Shown here piece after piece: positions 1 to 6,616 of a DNA stretch of 10,469 nucleotides (positions are counted from its first letter, which is position 1; every line of letters begins with the position of its first letter). The stretch covers positions 1-10,469 of the forward strand of contig LJUI01000085.1 of NCBI GenBank assembly GCA_001303705.1. Direction: 5' to 3'. A program made the position numbers and the translations under genes. The stretch comes from a candidate division TA06 bacterium SM23_40. Lineage in GTDB: Bacteria; LJUI01; SM1-40. The notes under the pieces are model-generated. The model made no database searches and was not told where the DNA came from. It saw only the letters and a program-made list of their open reading frames with translations.

Positions 1-41
1 GATCAACTGCCCGCGTAAACGCCGCCATAAGAAGCCCAAAC

Positions 42-70
42 AGGATAGACAATCCGCCCCCTCCTGTCAA
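42..70 (-). promoter_or_regulatory. sigma-70-like promoter reading out of the left edge
   Basis: On the minus strand TTGACA (70-65) is followed after exactly 17 nt by TATCCT (47-42). This gives a consensus -35 and a 4/6 -10, with a start point expected near 35. An ATG at 28-26 opens a frame running off the edge (MAAFTRAVD). It would have only about 7 nt of leader and no Shine-Dalgarno sequence, so it may be leaderless, or the promoter may serve an RNA gene or a later start outside the window. The promoter lies downstream of the dehydrogenase gene and its hairpin, so a new transcription unit probably begins here. Confidence 0.5.
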
Positions 71-128
71 GCCCTTTACCCACAACCCGGGTCCCACCCC
101 CGGGAGGCGCCCCGGGAGGGGAATGCAG

Positions 129-153
129 ACGGGGCCTCAGGTCGAGGCCCCGT
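129..153 (-). terminator. GC-rich hairpin downstream of the dehydrogenase gene
   Basis: ACGGGGCCTC and GAGGCCCCGT form a perfect 10-bp stem around a 5-nt loop, 39 nt past the dehydrogenase stop codon. On the minus strand no U-tract follows (CTGCATTCCCC), so it is not a textbook intrinsic terminator. Its place between that gene and the next promoter fits a transcript 3' end or an mRNA-stabilising structure. Confidence 0.45.
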
Positions 154-191
154 TGCTGTGAGAAGCCTGATCGCCAACTCACCTCGCTGCA

Positions 192-1778
192 TTACGGGAA
201 GATCCCTCGCTCTGTGTACACTTTCTCCAGTCGTTTCAGAGCTACAATGTACGCGGCCGTGCGCCAGCCGGTATCGAATTCCTCCGCCGTCTGACCGACC
301 CGCTCGTAGGCATCGACGATCTTCTTGTGCAGTTTTGCGTCGACCTCCTCGAGTTCCCAGAACTCGCTCCGCTTGTTCTGGAGCCACTCGAAGTAGCTCA
401 CGATCACGCCACCGGAGTTGCAGAGGATGTCGGGAATGACGTCGACGCCCCGGCTCTCCAGTATCCTGTCGCCGTCCGGATCGGTCGGCCCATTGGCCCC
501 TTCGGCAACCACCTTGACGTTGAGCAGCGGAGCGGTCTCCGCCGTGATCTGATTCTCGAGGGCTGCGGGCACGAAGATATCGGCCTCCGTCTGCAGGAAC
601 GTCTTGTGGTCGATGGGACGCGCCCCGGGGTAGCCAGCGATGAGCCCGCTGTCTCTCCTCGCGAACTCAGCCAGATCATCGGGATCGATCCCATCGGGGT
701 TGGCAAACGACCCGCTCACGTCCTCGACGGCGACGAGCCTCGCACCAAGCTGTTTCATCAGGCGTGCTGTCCAGGAACCGACGTTGCCGAACCCCTGGAC
801 GAAGTAGGTCGCACCACTCAGATCGAAGTCATGGTCCTTCGCCCACTCCTGGATGAGATAGACGATGCCCTGCCCAGTTGCTTTCTCCCGACCCTGGCTT
901 CCGGACGACTCGATCGGCTTGCCCGTCACGACGTGGATGCTTCGCTGCCGGTCCTGCGGCGGCATTGTCGAGAGATACGTGTCGAGAATCCATGCCATGA
1001 TCTGTGGATTCGTGTTCACATCGGGCGCAGGGATGTCGTACTCGGGCCCGATGTTGTTGCCCAGGGCGAACGTGAAGCGGCGTGTAATCCGCTCCAGCTC
1101 CTCGCGCGTAAACTGTGACGGATCGAAGGCGATTCCTCCCTTCGCTCCGCCGAACGGGATATTCGTGATCGCGGCTTTCCAGGTCATCCACGTCGCGAGC
1201 GCCCTGACCTCATCAAGGTCGACTGAAGGATGGAACCGAAGCCCTCCCTTGAACGGCCCGAGGACATTGTTGTGTTGCACGCGGTACCCGGTGAACATCT
1301 CAACGCTCCCGTTGACTCTCACCGGGAAGTGGACGACGATCTCATTCTGCGTTGTGGCGAGGATCTTCCGTATCGCCGGGTCAAGTCCCATCCTATCCGC
1401 GGCAGCGTTGAACTGTCTGGCAACGTTCTCGTACACGCTCGCCTGACGTATCGTAACATAGTGCTCGCAGCGCCAGACGCCCGCTTCAGGCCTCGGCAGA
1501 CTGCAACTCTCGCGGATCGCGCAGTACCTGCAGAGTCCGCGGAAGACATCTGCTTCCTCGTCCAACCCTGGCTTCCCGGGCTGATGGTAGAGCAGCTTCC
1601 ACTCCCTGCTCGTATCGAGAATACGCCCTCTCTTCCTCGGCATTCGTGTCTCGCGGCCATCTTGTGCCTGATCTTTCACTCGCGCCTCGCTCGATCCAGC
1701 TTTCCCGATCGGACTCCGTTGAGCGCGGAATCCCGGCGCCTTCTCGGTGTCCACCGTGCTGATCTTCTCTCTCTCCAT
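192..1778 (-). CDS. gdhA: Glu/Leu/Phe/Val dehydrogenase (glutamate dehydrogenase) with N-terminal Cys4 extension
   Basis: This 528-residue protein belongs to the family that interconverts glutamate and 2-oxoglutarate plus ammonium with NAD(P). Its catalytic body starts near residue 111 and has the family's usual length of about 418 residues. Visible signatures are GPFKGGLRFHP (K177), TWKAAI (K201), the catalytic-lysine loop PFGGAKGG (K213), PAPDVNT (D253) and the dinucleotide-binding motif QGFGNVG (328-334). An acidic residue after the second Rossmann strand (E352/D353) hints at NAD over NADP; this is inference. The first 110 residues are extra: a charged, probably disordered stretch of about 60, then C83-x2-C86-x5-C92-x11-C104 followed by EHY, a likely metal-binding knuckle. 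The start at 1778 is set by a strong Shine-Dalgarno; an in-frame ATG at 1820 lacks one. A sigma-54 promoter precedes the gene. The exact amino-acid substrate is not provable from sequence alone. Confidence 0.9.
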   Translation of the reverse strand: MEREKISTVDTEKAPGFRAQRSPIGKAGSSEARVKDQAQDGRETRMPRKRGRILDTSREWKLLYHQPGKPGLDEEADVFRGLCRYCAIRESCSLPRPEAGVWRCEHYVTIRQASVYENVARQFNAAADRMGLDPAIRKILATTQNEIVVHFPVRVNGSVEMFTGYRVQHNNVLGPFKGGLRFHPSVDLDEVRALATWMTWKAAITNIPFGGAKGGIAFDPSQFTREELERITRRFTFALGNNIGPEYDIPAPDVNTNPQIMAWILDTYLSTMPPQDRQRSIHVVTGKPIESSGSQGREKATGQGIVYLIQEWAKDHDFDLSGATYFVQGFGNVGSWTARLMKQLGARLVAVEDVSGSFANPDGIDPDDLAEFARRDSGLIAGYPGARPIDHKTFLQTEADIFVPAALENQITAETAPLLNVKVVAEGANGPTDPDGDRILESRGVDVIPDILCNSGGVIVSYFEWLQNKRSEFWELEEVDAKLHKKIVDAYERVGQTAEEFDTGWRTAAYIVALKRLEKVYTERGIFP

Positions 1779-1786
1779 GATCGCTT

Positions 1787-1793
1787 CCTCCTT
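1787..1793 (-). promoter_or_regulatory. ribosome binding site fixing the dehydrogenase start
   Basis: AAGGAGG lies 8 nt before the ATG at 1778-1776. The in-frame ATG at 1820 would add 14 residues but has no purine-rich site at a suitable distance, so 1778 is preferred. Confidence 0.8.
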
Positions 1794-1852
1794 GCAGTGT
1801 CTACCGCATCTTGTTCCCATCGATAACAGAACCTCTCTCTGCTACCTCTCTA

Positions 1853-1870
1853 CTGCAAGTTCTGTGCCAA
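1853..1870 (-). promoter_or_regulatory. sigma-54 (RpoN) -24/-12 promoter of the dehydrogenase gene
   Basis: The minus strand reads TTGGCACAGAACTTGCAG, matching the sigma-54 consensus TGGCACR-N4-TTGCW at every defined position, with the invariant GG (1868-1867) and GC (1856-1855) separated by 10 nt. The predicted start is near 1843, giving a leader of about 65 nt before the ATG at 1778. Sigma-54 promoters need an AAA+ activator, and one is encoded by the preceding gene (2218-3573). A second, poorer GG-N10-GC match (TGGCACATGTGAGGCA) lies about 54 nt upstream and could be a tandem promoter or chance. Confidence 0.85.
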
Positions 1871-1920
1871 GCACATGTGCGGCGTCCAGACAGACGCTCA
1901 CTCTCCTTGCCTCACATGTG
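1871..1920. promoter_or_regulatory. paired CACATGTG palindromes, candidate activator sites
   Basis: GCACATGTGC (1871-1880), a perfect 10-bp palindrome, abuts the -24 element. CACATGTG recurs at 1913-1920. The centres are 41 bp apart, close to four helical turns, at about -33 and -74 from the predicted start. Same-face repeats just upstream of a sigma-54 promoter look like binding sites for the regulator encoded next door. The proximal site would overlap the polymerase footprint, so it could instead repress or belong to another regulator. Confidence 0.5.
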
Positions 1921-2089
1921 CCATGCTCCGTATCTCACTAATCCACAGTTTGTTAGGGAAGATAGCGAAGAAGTTTCTAGAGGAATCAGCCGCCCGACGC
2001 GTACCGGCAGGCAGGATGATCAGAAGAGAAGAACCGGGGAAATCTGAACCGGTGGGGAAAAGCGCCCCGCATGGAGTTGCGCGGAGCAC
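1921..2089. other. intergenic stretch without recognised features
   Basis: This is the rest of the 439-base gap between the dehydrogenase and the response regulator. I see no RNA gene, plausible coding frame or clear sigma-70 promoter in it. It separates the regulator operon from the sigma-54 promoter. Confidence 0.5.
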
Positions 2090-2128
2090 CCGAAGATTAG
2101 GGCCGAAGATTCGAGCCGAAGGTTGCTG
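2090..2128. repeat. 13-bp tandem repeat, three copies
   Basis: CCGAAGATTAGGG, CCGAAGATTCGAG and CCGAAGGTTGCTG are three adjacent 13-bp units sharing CCGAAGRTT. They lie just beyond the regulator's 3' hairpin. No function is evident; they resemble the other short intergenic duplications in this window. Confidence 0.6.
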
Positions 2129-2141
2129 AATGAAAGGGTTC

Positions 2142-2163
2142 AGGCACGCCCTGTGGCGTGCCT
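2142..2163 (-). terminator. hairpin after the two-component operon
   Basis: AGGCACGCC and GGCGTGCCT form a perfect 9-bp stem with a 4-nt loop, 54 nt past the response-regulator stop. The following minus-strand sequence GAACCCTTTCATTC is only mildly U-rich, so this is a candidate intrinsic or Rho-assisted terminator of the kinase-regulator transcript. Confidence 0.6.
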
Positions 2164-2217
2164 CATGGTCGGTATGACAGGTACACAACTGACGAAGGCG
2201 CCCTGACGCCCCCACTC

Positions 2218-3573
2218 CTAGAGAGCATCCCCCTTGCCGACCTTCCTCAGTTTCTCTCGGAGCGTCTTCCGGTCGATCCCGAGTATCTCCGCCGCCCGGG
2301 TCTTGTTGCCGTCGACACTCGCCAGGACATTGAGGATGTGCTCCGCCTCCACCTCCGCGAGGCTGCGGGTGAGACCTCCCGCCGCCCCCGCGGAGAAACG
2401 CATCAGCGACGGCAGGTCAGGAACGTCGATCAGATGGGTCTCAGCCATCACCACCAGACGCTGGATCACGTTCTCCAGCTCCCGCACATTGCCCGGCCAA
2501 TGGTAGATATTGAGCACCTGGAGCGCTTCGTTCGAGAACTGAGGGGTCGGTTTTCCGAACTCCTCGGCCGACCGCTGGGCAAAATGGTTTACCAGGATGA
2601 GAATGTCATCTCCTCTCTCCCGCAGAGGAGGGATCTCGATCGTGATGACGGCCAGCCGATAGTACAGATCCTCCCGGAAGATCCCCTTCTGGACCAAGCC
2701 CAGGAGATCTTTATTAGTGGCAACGACGACTCTCACGTCAACCTTCTGCGGGGTCCTCGAACCGACCATGCAGACCACTTTGTCCTGGAGCACGCGGAGG
2801 AGCTTTGCCTGCGTGGCGAGGCTCGTATTACTGATCTCATCGAGGAAGATCGAGCCCCCGTCGGCAGTCTGAAAGAAACCCGCCCTCGTCTCCGTGGCGC
2901 CGGTGAACGCCCCCTTGACGTAACCGAAGAGCTCGCTCTCGAGGAGCTGCTCAGGTATGCCGCCGCAGTTCACCGGCACGAACGGTGCTGATGCCCGCGG
3001 GCTGCTGTAGTGGATAGCACGGGCCACGAGCTCCTTTCCGGTGCCGCTCTCACCCGTGATCAAGACGGTAGCCGAGGTGGATGCGGCCTTGCCGATTGCA
3101 CCATAGACTCCGTGCATCGCCTCGGAATCGCCGATAATGCCCCCGGGGGTCTGCGGCGTCCGATGCGATCTGGCACGGGCAGCAGTGCGCACGCGGAGCT
3201 TGTCGAGCGCCTCCTCTACGGCCGAGAAGAGCTCCTCGTCGGTGAACGGCTTCACGAGATACGCCTCAGCACCCGTCTTGACCGCCTCGACCGCCCCCTC
3301 GACAGAGGGGTACCCCGTTATCATCATCACTTCGGTCTCTTTGAGGTTCTCCCGGACATGTCTCACGAGATCGAGGCCGCTCGCGCCCGGCATCTTGAGA
3401 TCGGTGATGACAAGATCAACGGACGTCGAGTCGAGAACCCCGATAGCATCTGCCACGCCCGTCGTCGTCAAGACCCGATACCCCTTCGAGGTGAGGTTTC
3501 TCCGGAGGAGTTCCAGAGTATCCGGAGCATCGTCGACCACCAGAATGCGCTCTTTCTTCTCAGAAGGATCCAT
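2218..3573 (-). CDS. sigma-54-dependent response regulator (NtrC family)
   Basis: This 451-residue cytoplasmic transcription activator has the standard three domains. The receiver domain (about 8-125) has acidic residues D14/D15, phospho-acceptor D58 (in VITDLKMPG), T86 and K108 (KPF). The AAA+ sigma-54 interaction domain (about 145-375) has Walker A GESGTGKE (174-181), the sigma-54-contacting loop GAFTGA (221-226), Walker B SIFLDE (241-246), arginines in FREDLYYRL (299-307) and WPGNVREL (359-366). A Fis-type helix-turn-helix covers about 412-443 (NKTRAAEILGIDRKTLREKL). All catalytic residues are present, so it should be active. It lies 15 nt downstream of the kinase gene; its GAGGAA ribosome site overlaps the kinase stop, which points to co-translation. 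Its target is not shown by homology, but the sigma-54 promoter before the next gene is the obvious candidate. Confidence 0.95.
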   Translation of the reverse strand: MDPSEKKERILVVDDAPDTLELLRRNLTSKGYRVLTTTGVADAIGVLDSTSVDLVITDLKMPGASGLDLVRHVRENLKETEVMMITGYPSVEGAVEAVKTGAEAYLVKPFTDEELFSAVEEALDKLRVRTAARARSHRTPQTPGGIIGDSEAMHGVYGAIGKAASTSATVLITGESGTGKELVARAIHYSSPRASAPFVPVNCGGIPEQLLESELFGYVKGAFTGATETRAGFFQTADGGSIFLDEISNTSLATQAKLLRVLQDKVVCMVGSRTPQKVDVRVVVATNKDLLGLVQKGIFREDLYYRLAVITIEIPPLRERGDDILILVNHFAQRSAEEFGKPTPQFSNEALQVLNIYHWPGNVRELENVIQRLVVMAETHLIDVPDLPSLMRFSAGAAGGLTRSLAEVEAEHILNVLASVDGNKTRAAEILGIDRKTLREKLRKVGKGDAL

Positions 3574-3588
3574 AGCAGTTACTCTTCC

Positions 3589-5343
3589 TCAGCCGTTCTT
3601 CTGCTCGTCCTGCGGCCCGGCCACAGGGAGCCGAATCTCGAACCGCGTCCCGCGGCCAACCTCGCTCTCCACGTTGATCGAACCACCGTGCGAAGTGACG
3701 ATTCCATGAACCACAGGGAGCCCGAGGCCTGTTCCCTCAGTCACATCTTTTGTCGTGAAGAAGGGGACGAAGATCTGCTTCACCACATCTTCGCTCATGC
3801 CAGCGCCCGTGTCCTCAACGGTGATGGCCACATGGTCCTCCCCCTCGGCTCGCGTTGTCACTCTCAGCGTGCCCCCGCCCGGCATCGCCTGAATCGCGTT
3901 CACGACCAGATTGACCAGAACCTGATGAAGCTGCGATCGATCAGCCGTGATGTCGGGCAGGTCCGGCGCCAGCAAGCGCACTACGTCTATCCCCTCCTTG
4001 GCGCACCGCGACTCGAGAAAGTAGAGCCCTTCTTCGACGATCCTGTTGACATTGACCTTGCTCTTCTGCGGCGGCATCTGCCGCGAGAAGAGCATGAGTT
4101 TCCTCACGACCTCCCGGGCGTGGAGCGAAGCCTTCTCTATTCGTTCGATATCATCTGCCGCTTGCCGAGGGAGATCCCGAGACTTCTTGGTGAGCTGCGC
4201 GAACCCGAGAATGCTTCCCAGAGGCTCATTCAGTTCATGCGCCACGCCCGCTGCAAGCTGCCCGATCGTCGCCAGACGATCAGCATGCCGGAGCTGTTCC
4301 TGGAGCCGCGCCTTTTCTTCCTCAGTCTGCCGCCGTTCAATGATGAGCGCAACCTCTCTCGCCACGGTCTGGATCAAGTTGCGCTCCTCCCGGAGAAAGG
4401 GCCCCTCGTCCAGCTTTGGCTTCTCCTCAGTGTACACGACTTCAACAATGCCCCGTGGCTCCCCGCCAACAAGGATCTCGGCAGTCTGCTTATGAGGACC
4501 ATCGCGGAATCCTGACGTCGCGTAGGACTGCCCATCCAGCATGATCCTTCCCTGGGTGACCTCGGGATATTGCCAGGCAGGCGGCAGAAGTTCGGCGATA
4601 CTCAGAAGGATCTCGTCGAGCGATCTCTCCGGACGCTCCGCTACACGGGCGATACCATAAAGACACGTGAGCTCCTTCACGCGCTCGCGCAGCGCGGCCC
4701 TTGTGCGGTGGTTGAGAAGCGTCACACCGAGCGTCTGGGCGAACCCCTCATAAAACGCTAGCTCATACTCCGTGAAGAAGTATTGCTGACTGCTCTTCAG
4801 CTGCAGGGCACCGATTATCTCCTCGCCAACCAGGAGCGGAATGATGGCGAGCGAGCTGAACTCTGTTTTGAGGTTCAGCCGCCGGAGACTAGCGGGTACC
4901 TCCGCCACAGAACTGAAGAGCGCGGGGTTCTTGGCGTCGCCGATCCAGAAGCTTCCCTGCTTCGTGAAGAAGGGGAGAGATGCGTCGACCGCCGCCTGGA
5001 TGACCGACCGGCAGAGCCGTTCCAAGCCCGAGTCGGCGGTGGTGTCGGCAATCGCAGCGCTGTCATCGTCCTGAACCGACGGGATGATCTCGAAACTGAA
5101 CTCGTCCCCGCTCCGACGCATCACCTCGTACCGAGGAGGTTCGCCGCCAGCCTTCAGCCACAGCTCGATCTCATCGCACCCGAAGAAATCGATGAGCATT
5201 GCCGACACTTCGCGGAGAAACTCGACGTTCGGGTCGCCTCGGCCCGCGCTGTGCAGTATCTTATTGGAGAGCGCGCGCAAGCCCCCGATCAGCGTCCGCG
5301 CGGGGATGTCGGTTATGATTTCGCCCGGCTTCTTGCTGTCCAT
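3589..5343 (-). CDS. soluble GAF-domain sensor histidine kinase
   Basis: This 584-residue kinase has no membrane segment, so it should sense a cytoplasmic signal. An N-terminal GAF-like region covers about 25-215. A second sensory segment covers about 215-340, beginning KELTCLYGIARV and containing PPAWQYPE; this segment type is familiar from many bacterial and archaeal kinases, with ligand unknown to me. A short coiled coil (336-355) leads to the H-box GVAHELNEPLGS (phospho-accepting H369). The ATPase domain has the N-box NLVVNA (N482), DTGAG (511-515), PFFTTK (527-532) and GTGLGL (537-542). The ATG at 5343 is preceded by GGAGG at 7 nt; a GTG 33 nt earlier has no comparable site. It is the partner of the response regulator 15 nt downstream. 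The NtrB-like kinase core fits a sigma-54 partner. Confidence 0.93.
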   Translation of the reverse strand: MDSKKPGEIITDIPARTLIGGLRALSNKILHSAGRGDPNVEFLREVSAMLIDFFGCDEIELWLKAGGEPPRYEVMRRSGDEFSFEIIPSVQDDDSAAIADTTADSGLERLCRSVIQAAVDASLPFFTKQGSFWIGDAKNPALFSSVAEVPASLRRLNLKTEFSSLAIIPLLVGEEIIGALQLKSSQQYFFTEYELAFYEGFAQTLGVTLLNHRTRAALRERVKELTCLYGIARVAERPERSLDEILLSIAELLPPAWQYPEVTQGRIMLDGQSYATSGFRDGPHKQTAEILVGGEPRGIVEVVYTEEKPKLDEGPFLREERNLIQTVAREVALIIERRQTEEEKARLQEQLRHADRLATIGQLAAGVAHELNEPLGSILGFAQLTKKSRDLPRQAADDIERIEKASLHAREVVRKLMLFSRQMPPQKSKVNVNRIVEEGLYFLESRCAKEGIDVVRLLAPDLPDITADRSQLHQVLVNLVVNAIQAMPGGGTLRVTTRAEGEDHVAITVEDTGAGMSEDVVKQIFVPFFTTKDVTEGTGLGLPVVHGIVTSHGGSINVESEVGRGTRFEIRLPVAGPQDEQKNG

Positions 5344-5397
5344 ATCCCTGCCTCCGGCCTCCTCCCCGGGCCCCACGCCCGCGAGAAGATCCGCCCA

Positions 5398-5427
5398 TCC
5401 CTGGCGATTTAGTCCCTAGCGATTTAG
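5398..5427. repeat. 15-bp tandem duplication in the kinase leader
   Basis: TCCCTGGCGATTTAG (5398-5412) is followed directly by TCCCTAGCGATTTAG (5413-5427), with one mismatch. It lies in the predicted 5' leader between the promoter near 5500 and the kinase start. It may be a binding site for a regulator or an incidental slippage product. Confidence 0.6.
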
Positions 5428-5470
5428 AACGCACTCCGATCACTCGTAAAACAGAACGGCAGACACACTT

Positions 5471-5506
5471 AGCGTGCCAACCACATCTTACACTGGCTGG
5501 CACGCT
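5471..5506. promoter_or_regulatory. inverted repeat, candidate operator of the two-component operon
   Basis: AGCGTGCCA (5471-5479) and TGGCACGCT (5498-5506) are perfect 9-bp inverted arms 27 bp centre to centre. One arm lies in the -35/-10 spacer and the other at the predicted start point of the kinase promoter. This is the geometry of a repressor or autoregulatory site. The TGGCACG core resembles a sigma-54 -24 element on both strands, but neither strand has a -12 GC at the right distance. Confidence 0.5.
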
Positions 5507-5513
5507 CGGTCAA
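5485..5513 (-). promoter_or_regulatory. sigma-70-like promoter of the kinase-regulator operon
   Basis: Minus-strand TTGACC (5513-5508), a 17-nt spacer and TAAGAT (5490-5485) give a 5/6 -35 and a 4/6 -10. The predicted start near 5478 leaves a leader of about 135 nt. The inverted repeat at 5471-5506 overlaps it. Confidence 0.5.
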
Positions 5514-5560
5514 GTGGCAAACAATCACTCTGGGAACACCCCCGTCGGGGATCCACCCAT

Positions 5561-5824
5561 CGGGGACGTTGGTAGGTTCAGAAGGCTATAAGGGACACCC
5601 CGTCGGGGACGTTGGTAGGTTCAGAAGGTTAAGGACGCGCTTCCGGGGACGTACCCTGGTAATGAAGGTTATTCGGTTCCAGGCAAGGGGCGGCCCCACA
5701 TCAAAACCCGTTCCGAAACGGGGTGGGTAGGCCGCCCTGTTGAGAACGCATCGAGAACCTGGCTATCGGGAACTCTGAGAGCGGGACGGTTGTCGGTAAC
5801 CTACAGAACCTACCAACGTCCCCG
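5561..5824. repeat. REP/MITE-like cluster of GGGGACGT repeats
   Basis: A 25-bp sequence starting CGGGGACGTTGGTAGGTTC occurs identically at 5561-5585 and 5604-5628. A diverged 25-bp version (CGGGGACGT, then GGTA and GAAGG) is at 5644-5668. The first 19 bp recur inverted at 5806-5824. Looser copies of the core are at 5536-5549 and 5831-5838. The outer direct and inverted copies bound about 220-265 bp containing a long hairpin, as in a small non-autonomous element or a REP/BIME cluster mobilised by a Y1 (RAYT) transposase. No transposase lies in this window. The cluster ends 20 bp after the alkyltransferase-like gene stop, so its inverted end lies in that gene's 3' untranslated region. Confidence 0.65.
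5689..5736. repeat. long imperfect hairpin inside the repeat cluster
   Basis: GGCGGCC (5689-5695) pairs with GGCCGCC (5730-5736). Inside, CCAC pairs with GTGG and CCCGTT with AACGGG around a CCGA loop, with a bulge of about 7 nt on the left arm and 3 nt on the right. The bulged stem is typical of the structures recognised by REP-associated or IS200/IS605-type transposases. It could also act in transcript termination. Confidence 0.6.
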
Positions 5825-5844
5825 GAGGTTCGCGTCCCCAGAGG

Positions 5845-6336
5845 TTATAGTTGTTGGAGGTGTCGTTCGAAGTTCTTGATGCGCGGGGGGGTCTTGCCTT
5901 TGCGCGGCAGGATGGTGTGTCCTTCCTCGCGCAGGCGCGCCGCCTGCCCTCTCACGCCTCCGGGGAACTTGGGATTGAGGCTGCCGTCTGATTTGAGGAC
6001 TCGCCAGTACGGCGTCACCCGCTTCTTCCCGATCCTCAGATCCTCTTCGGCGGTCTCGGCAGCGATCCGGATGCAGATACCGGTGGTGAGCGGGCAGGTC
6101 GAATCTGCCTTGAAATCCCGCGCCAGACGATCTCTGATCTCTTGCACTGTCGTGAGCTTCCGCTTGTGGACCTTGCGGGTGAGTCCGTCGACAAGGGACG
6201 GTGTCGGCACGAGCACTCTCCTCCCGCCGAACCGCTTGTCCCACGCCGGAGGACCGTCAACCACCTTCGGCAGCCCCTCCGGTTGATGTTCTAGTTTCTC
6301 TCGCCATGTCTTCTTCGATTTCAGACTCTGCGGCAT
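5845..6336 (-). CDS. MGMT-family alkyltransferase-like protein lacking the acceptor cysteine
   Basis: This 163-residue basic protein resembles the DNA-binding domain of O6-alkylguanine-DNA alkyltransferases. A helix-turn-helix-like LTTVQEIRDRLARDF (61-75) and TPYWRVLKSDGSLNPKFPGG (108-127) align with the family's TTYGQIA and PCHRV...GG segments. The catalytic PCHRV becomes PYWRV (109-113), so the acceptor cysteine is absent. Alkyltransferase-like proteins have PWHRV and bind alkylated guanine without removing it, flagging damage for excision repair. C81 and C88 are elsewhere and cannot stand in by position. I chose the ATG at 6336, after GAGGGAG; an upstream in-frame ATG at 6372 adds 12 residues, but its GGGAGG lies only 2 nt away. 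It stands alone, with repeats on both sides. The family call rests on remembered patterns. Confidence 0.7.
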   Translation of the reverse strand: MPQSLKSKKTWREKLEHQPEGLPKVVDGPPAWDKRFGGRRVLVPTPSLVDGLTRKVHKRKLTTVQEIRDRLARDFKADSTCPLTTGICIRIAAETAEEDLRIGKKRVTPYWRVLKSDGSLNPKFPGGVRGQAARLREEGHTILPRKGKTPPRIKNFERHLQQL

Positions 6337-6419
6337 CGTCTCCCTCTCGATTACCCTCCTCGAGGTCTCCATTGCCTCCCACTTGTCTCACGCCGACCAC
6401 TCTTTACTATCCCCACATC

Positions 6420-6551
6420 CCCTCATATTCCGAACTCCCTCATATCCCGGACTACTGGCACCACGCCGCGCTCCGAATCTCGAGCTATCACCGCCGACCC
6501 CGGACTCCACATCTCAGGCTATCACCGCCGACCCCGGGCTCCGCATCTCAG
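6420..6551. repeat. two short tandem duplications upstream of the alkyltransferase-like gene
   Basis: CCCTCATATTCCGAACT (6420-6436) is followed by CCCTCATATCCCGGACT (6437-6453), a 17-bp duplication. A 34-bp unit beginning GCTATCACCGCCGACCCC occurs at 6484-6517 and 6518-6551 with two mismatches, preceded by a partial copy (6469-6483). Together they fill most of the 280-base gap between the membrane ferredoxin stop and the alkyltransferase-like start. I found no convincing promoter or terminator in the gap. Confidence 0.65.
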
Positions 6552-6616
6552 ACTCTCACCAGTCAGACTCTCAGCACCGACTGTACGCTCTAAGCTCCGA
6601 ACCACCGCCTCCCGCT

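Noticed and set aside
1779-1820. Upstream dehydrogenase start at 1820 (14 extra residues)
   Set aside because: It has no Shine-Dalgarno at a usable distance, while the 1778 start has AAGGAGG at 8 nt.
3010-4515. Plus-strand open frame of 501 codons opposite the two-component genes
   Set aside because: It is an antisense shadow of GC-rich coding sequence; the kinase and regulator on the other strand have full catalytic motifs.
5472-5515. Sigma-54 promoter for the kinase operon from TGGCACG on either strand
   Set aside because: The -12 GC is missing at the required 10-nt spacing (GT on the minus strand, CA on the plus strand); a sigma-70-like pair fits better.
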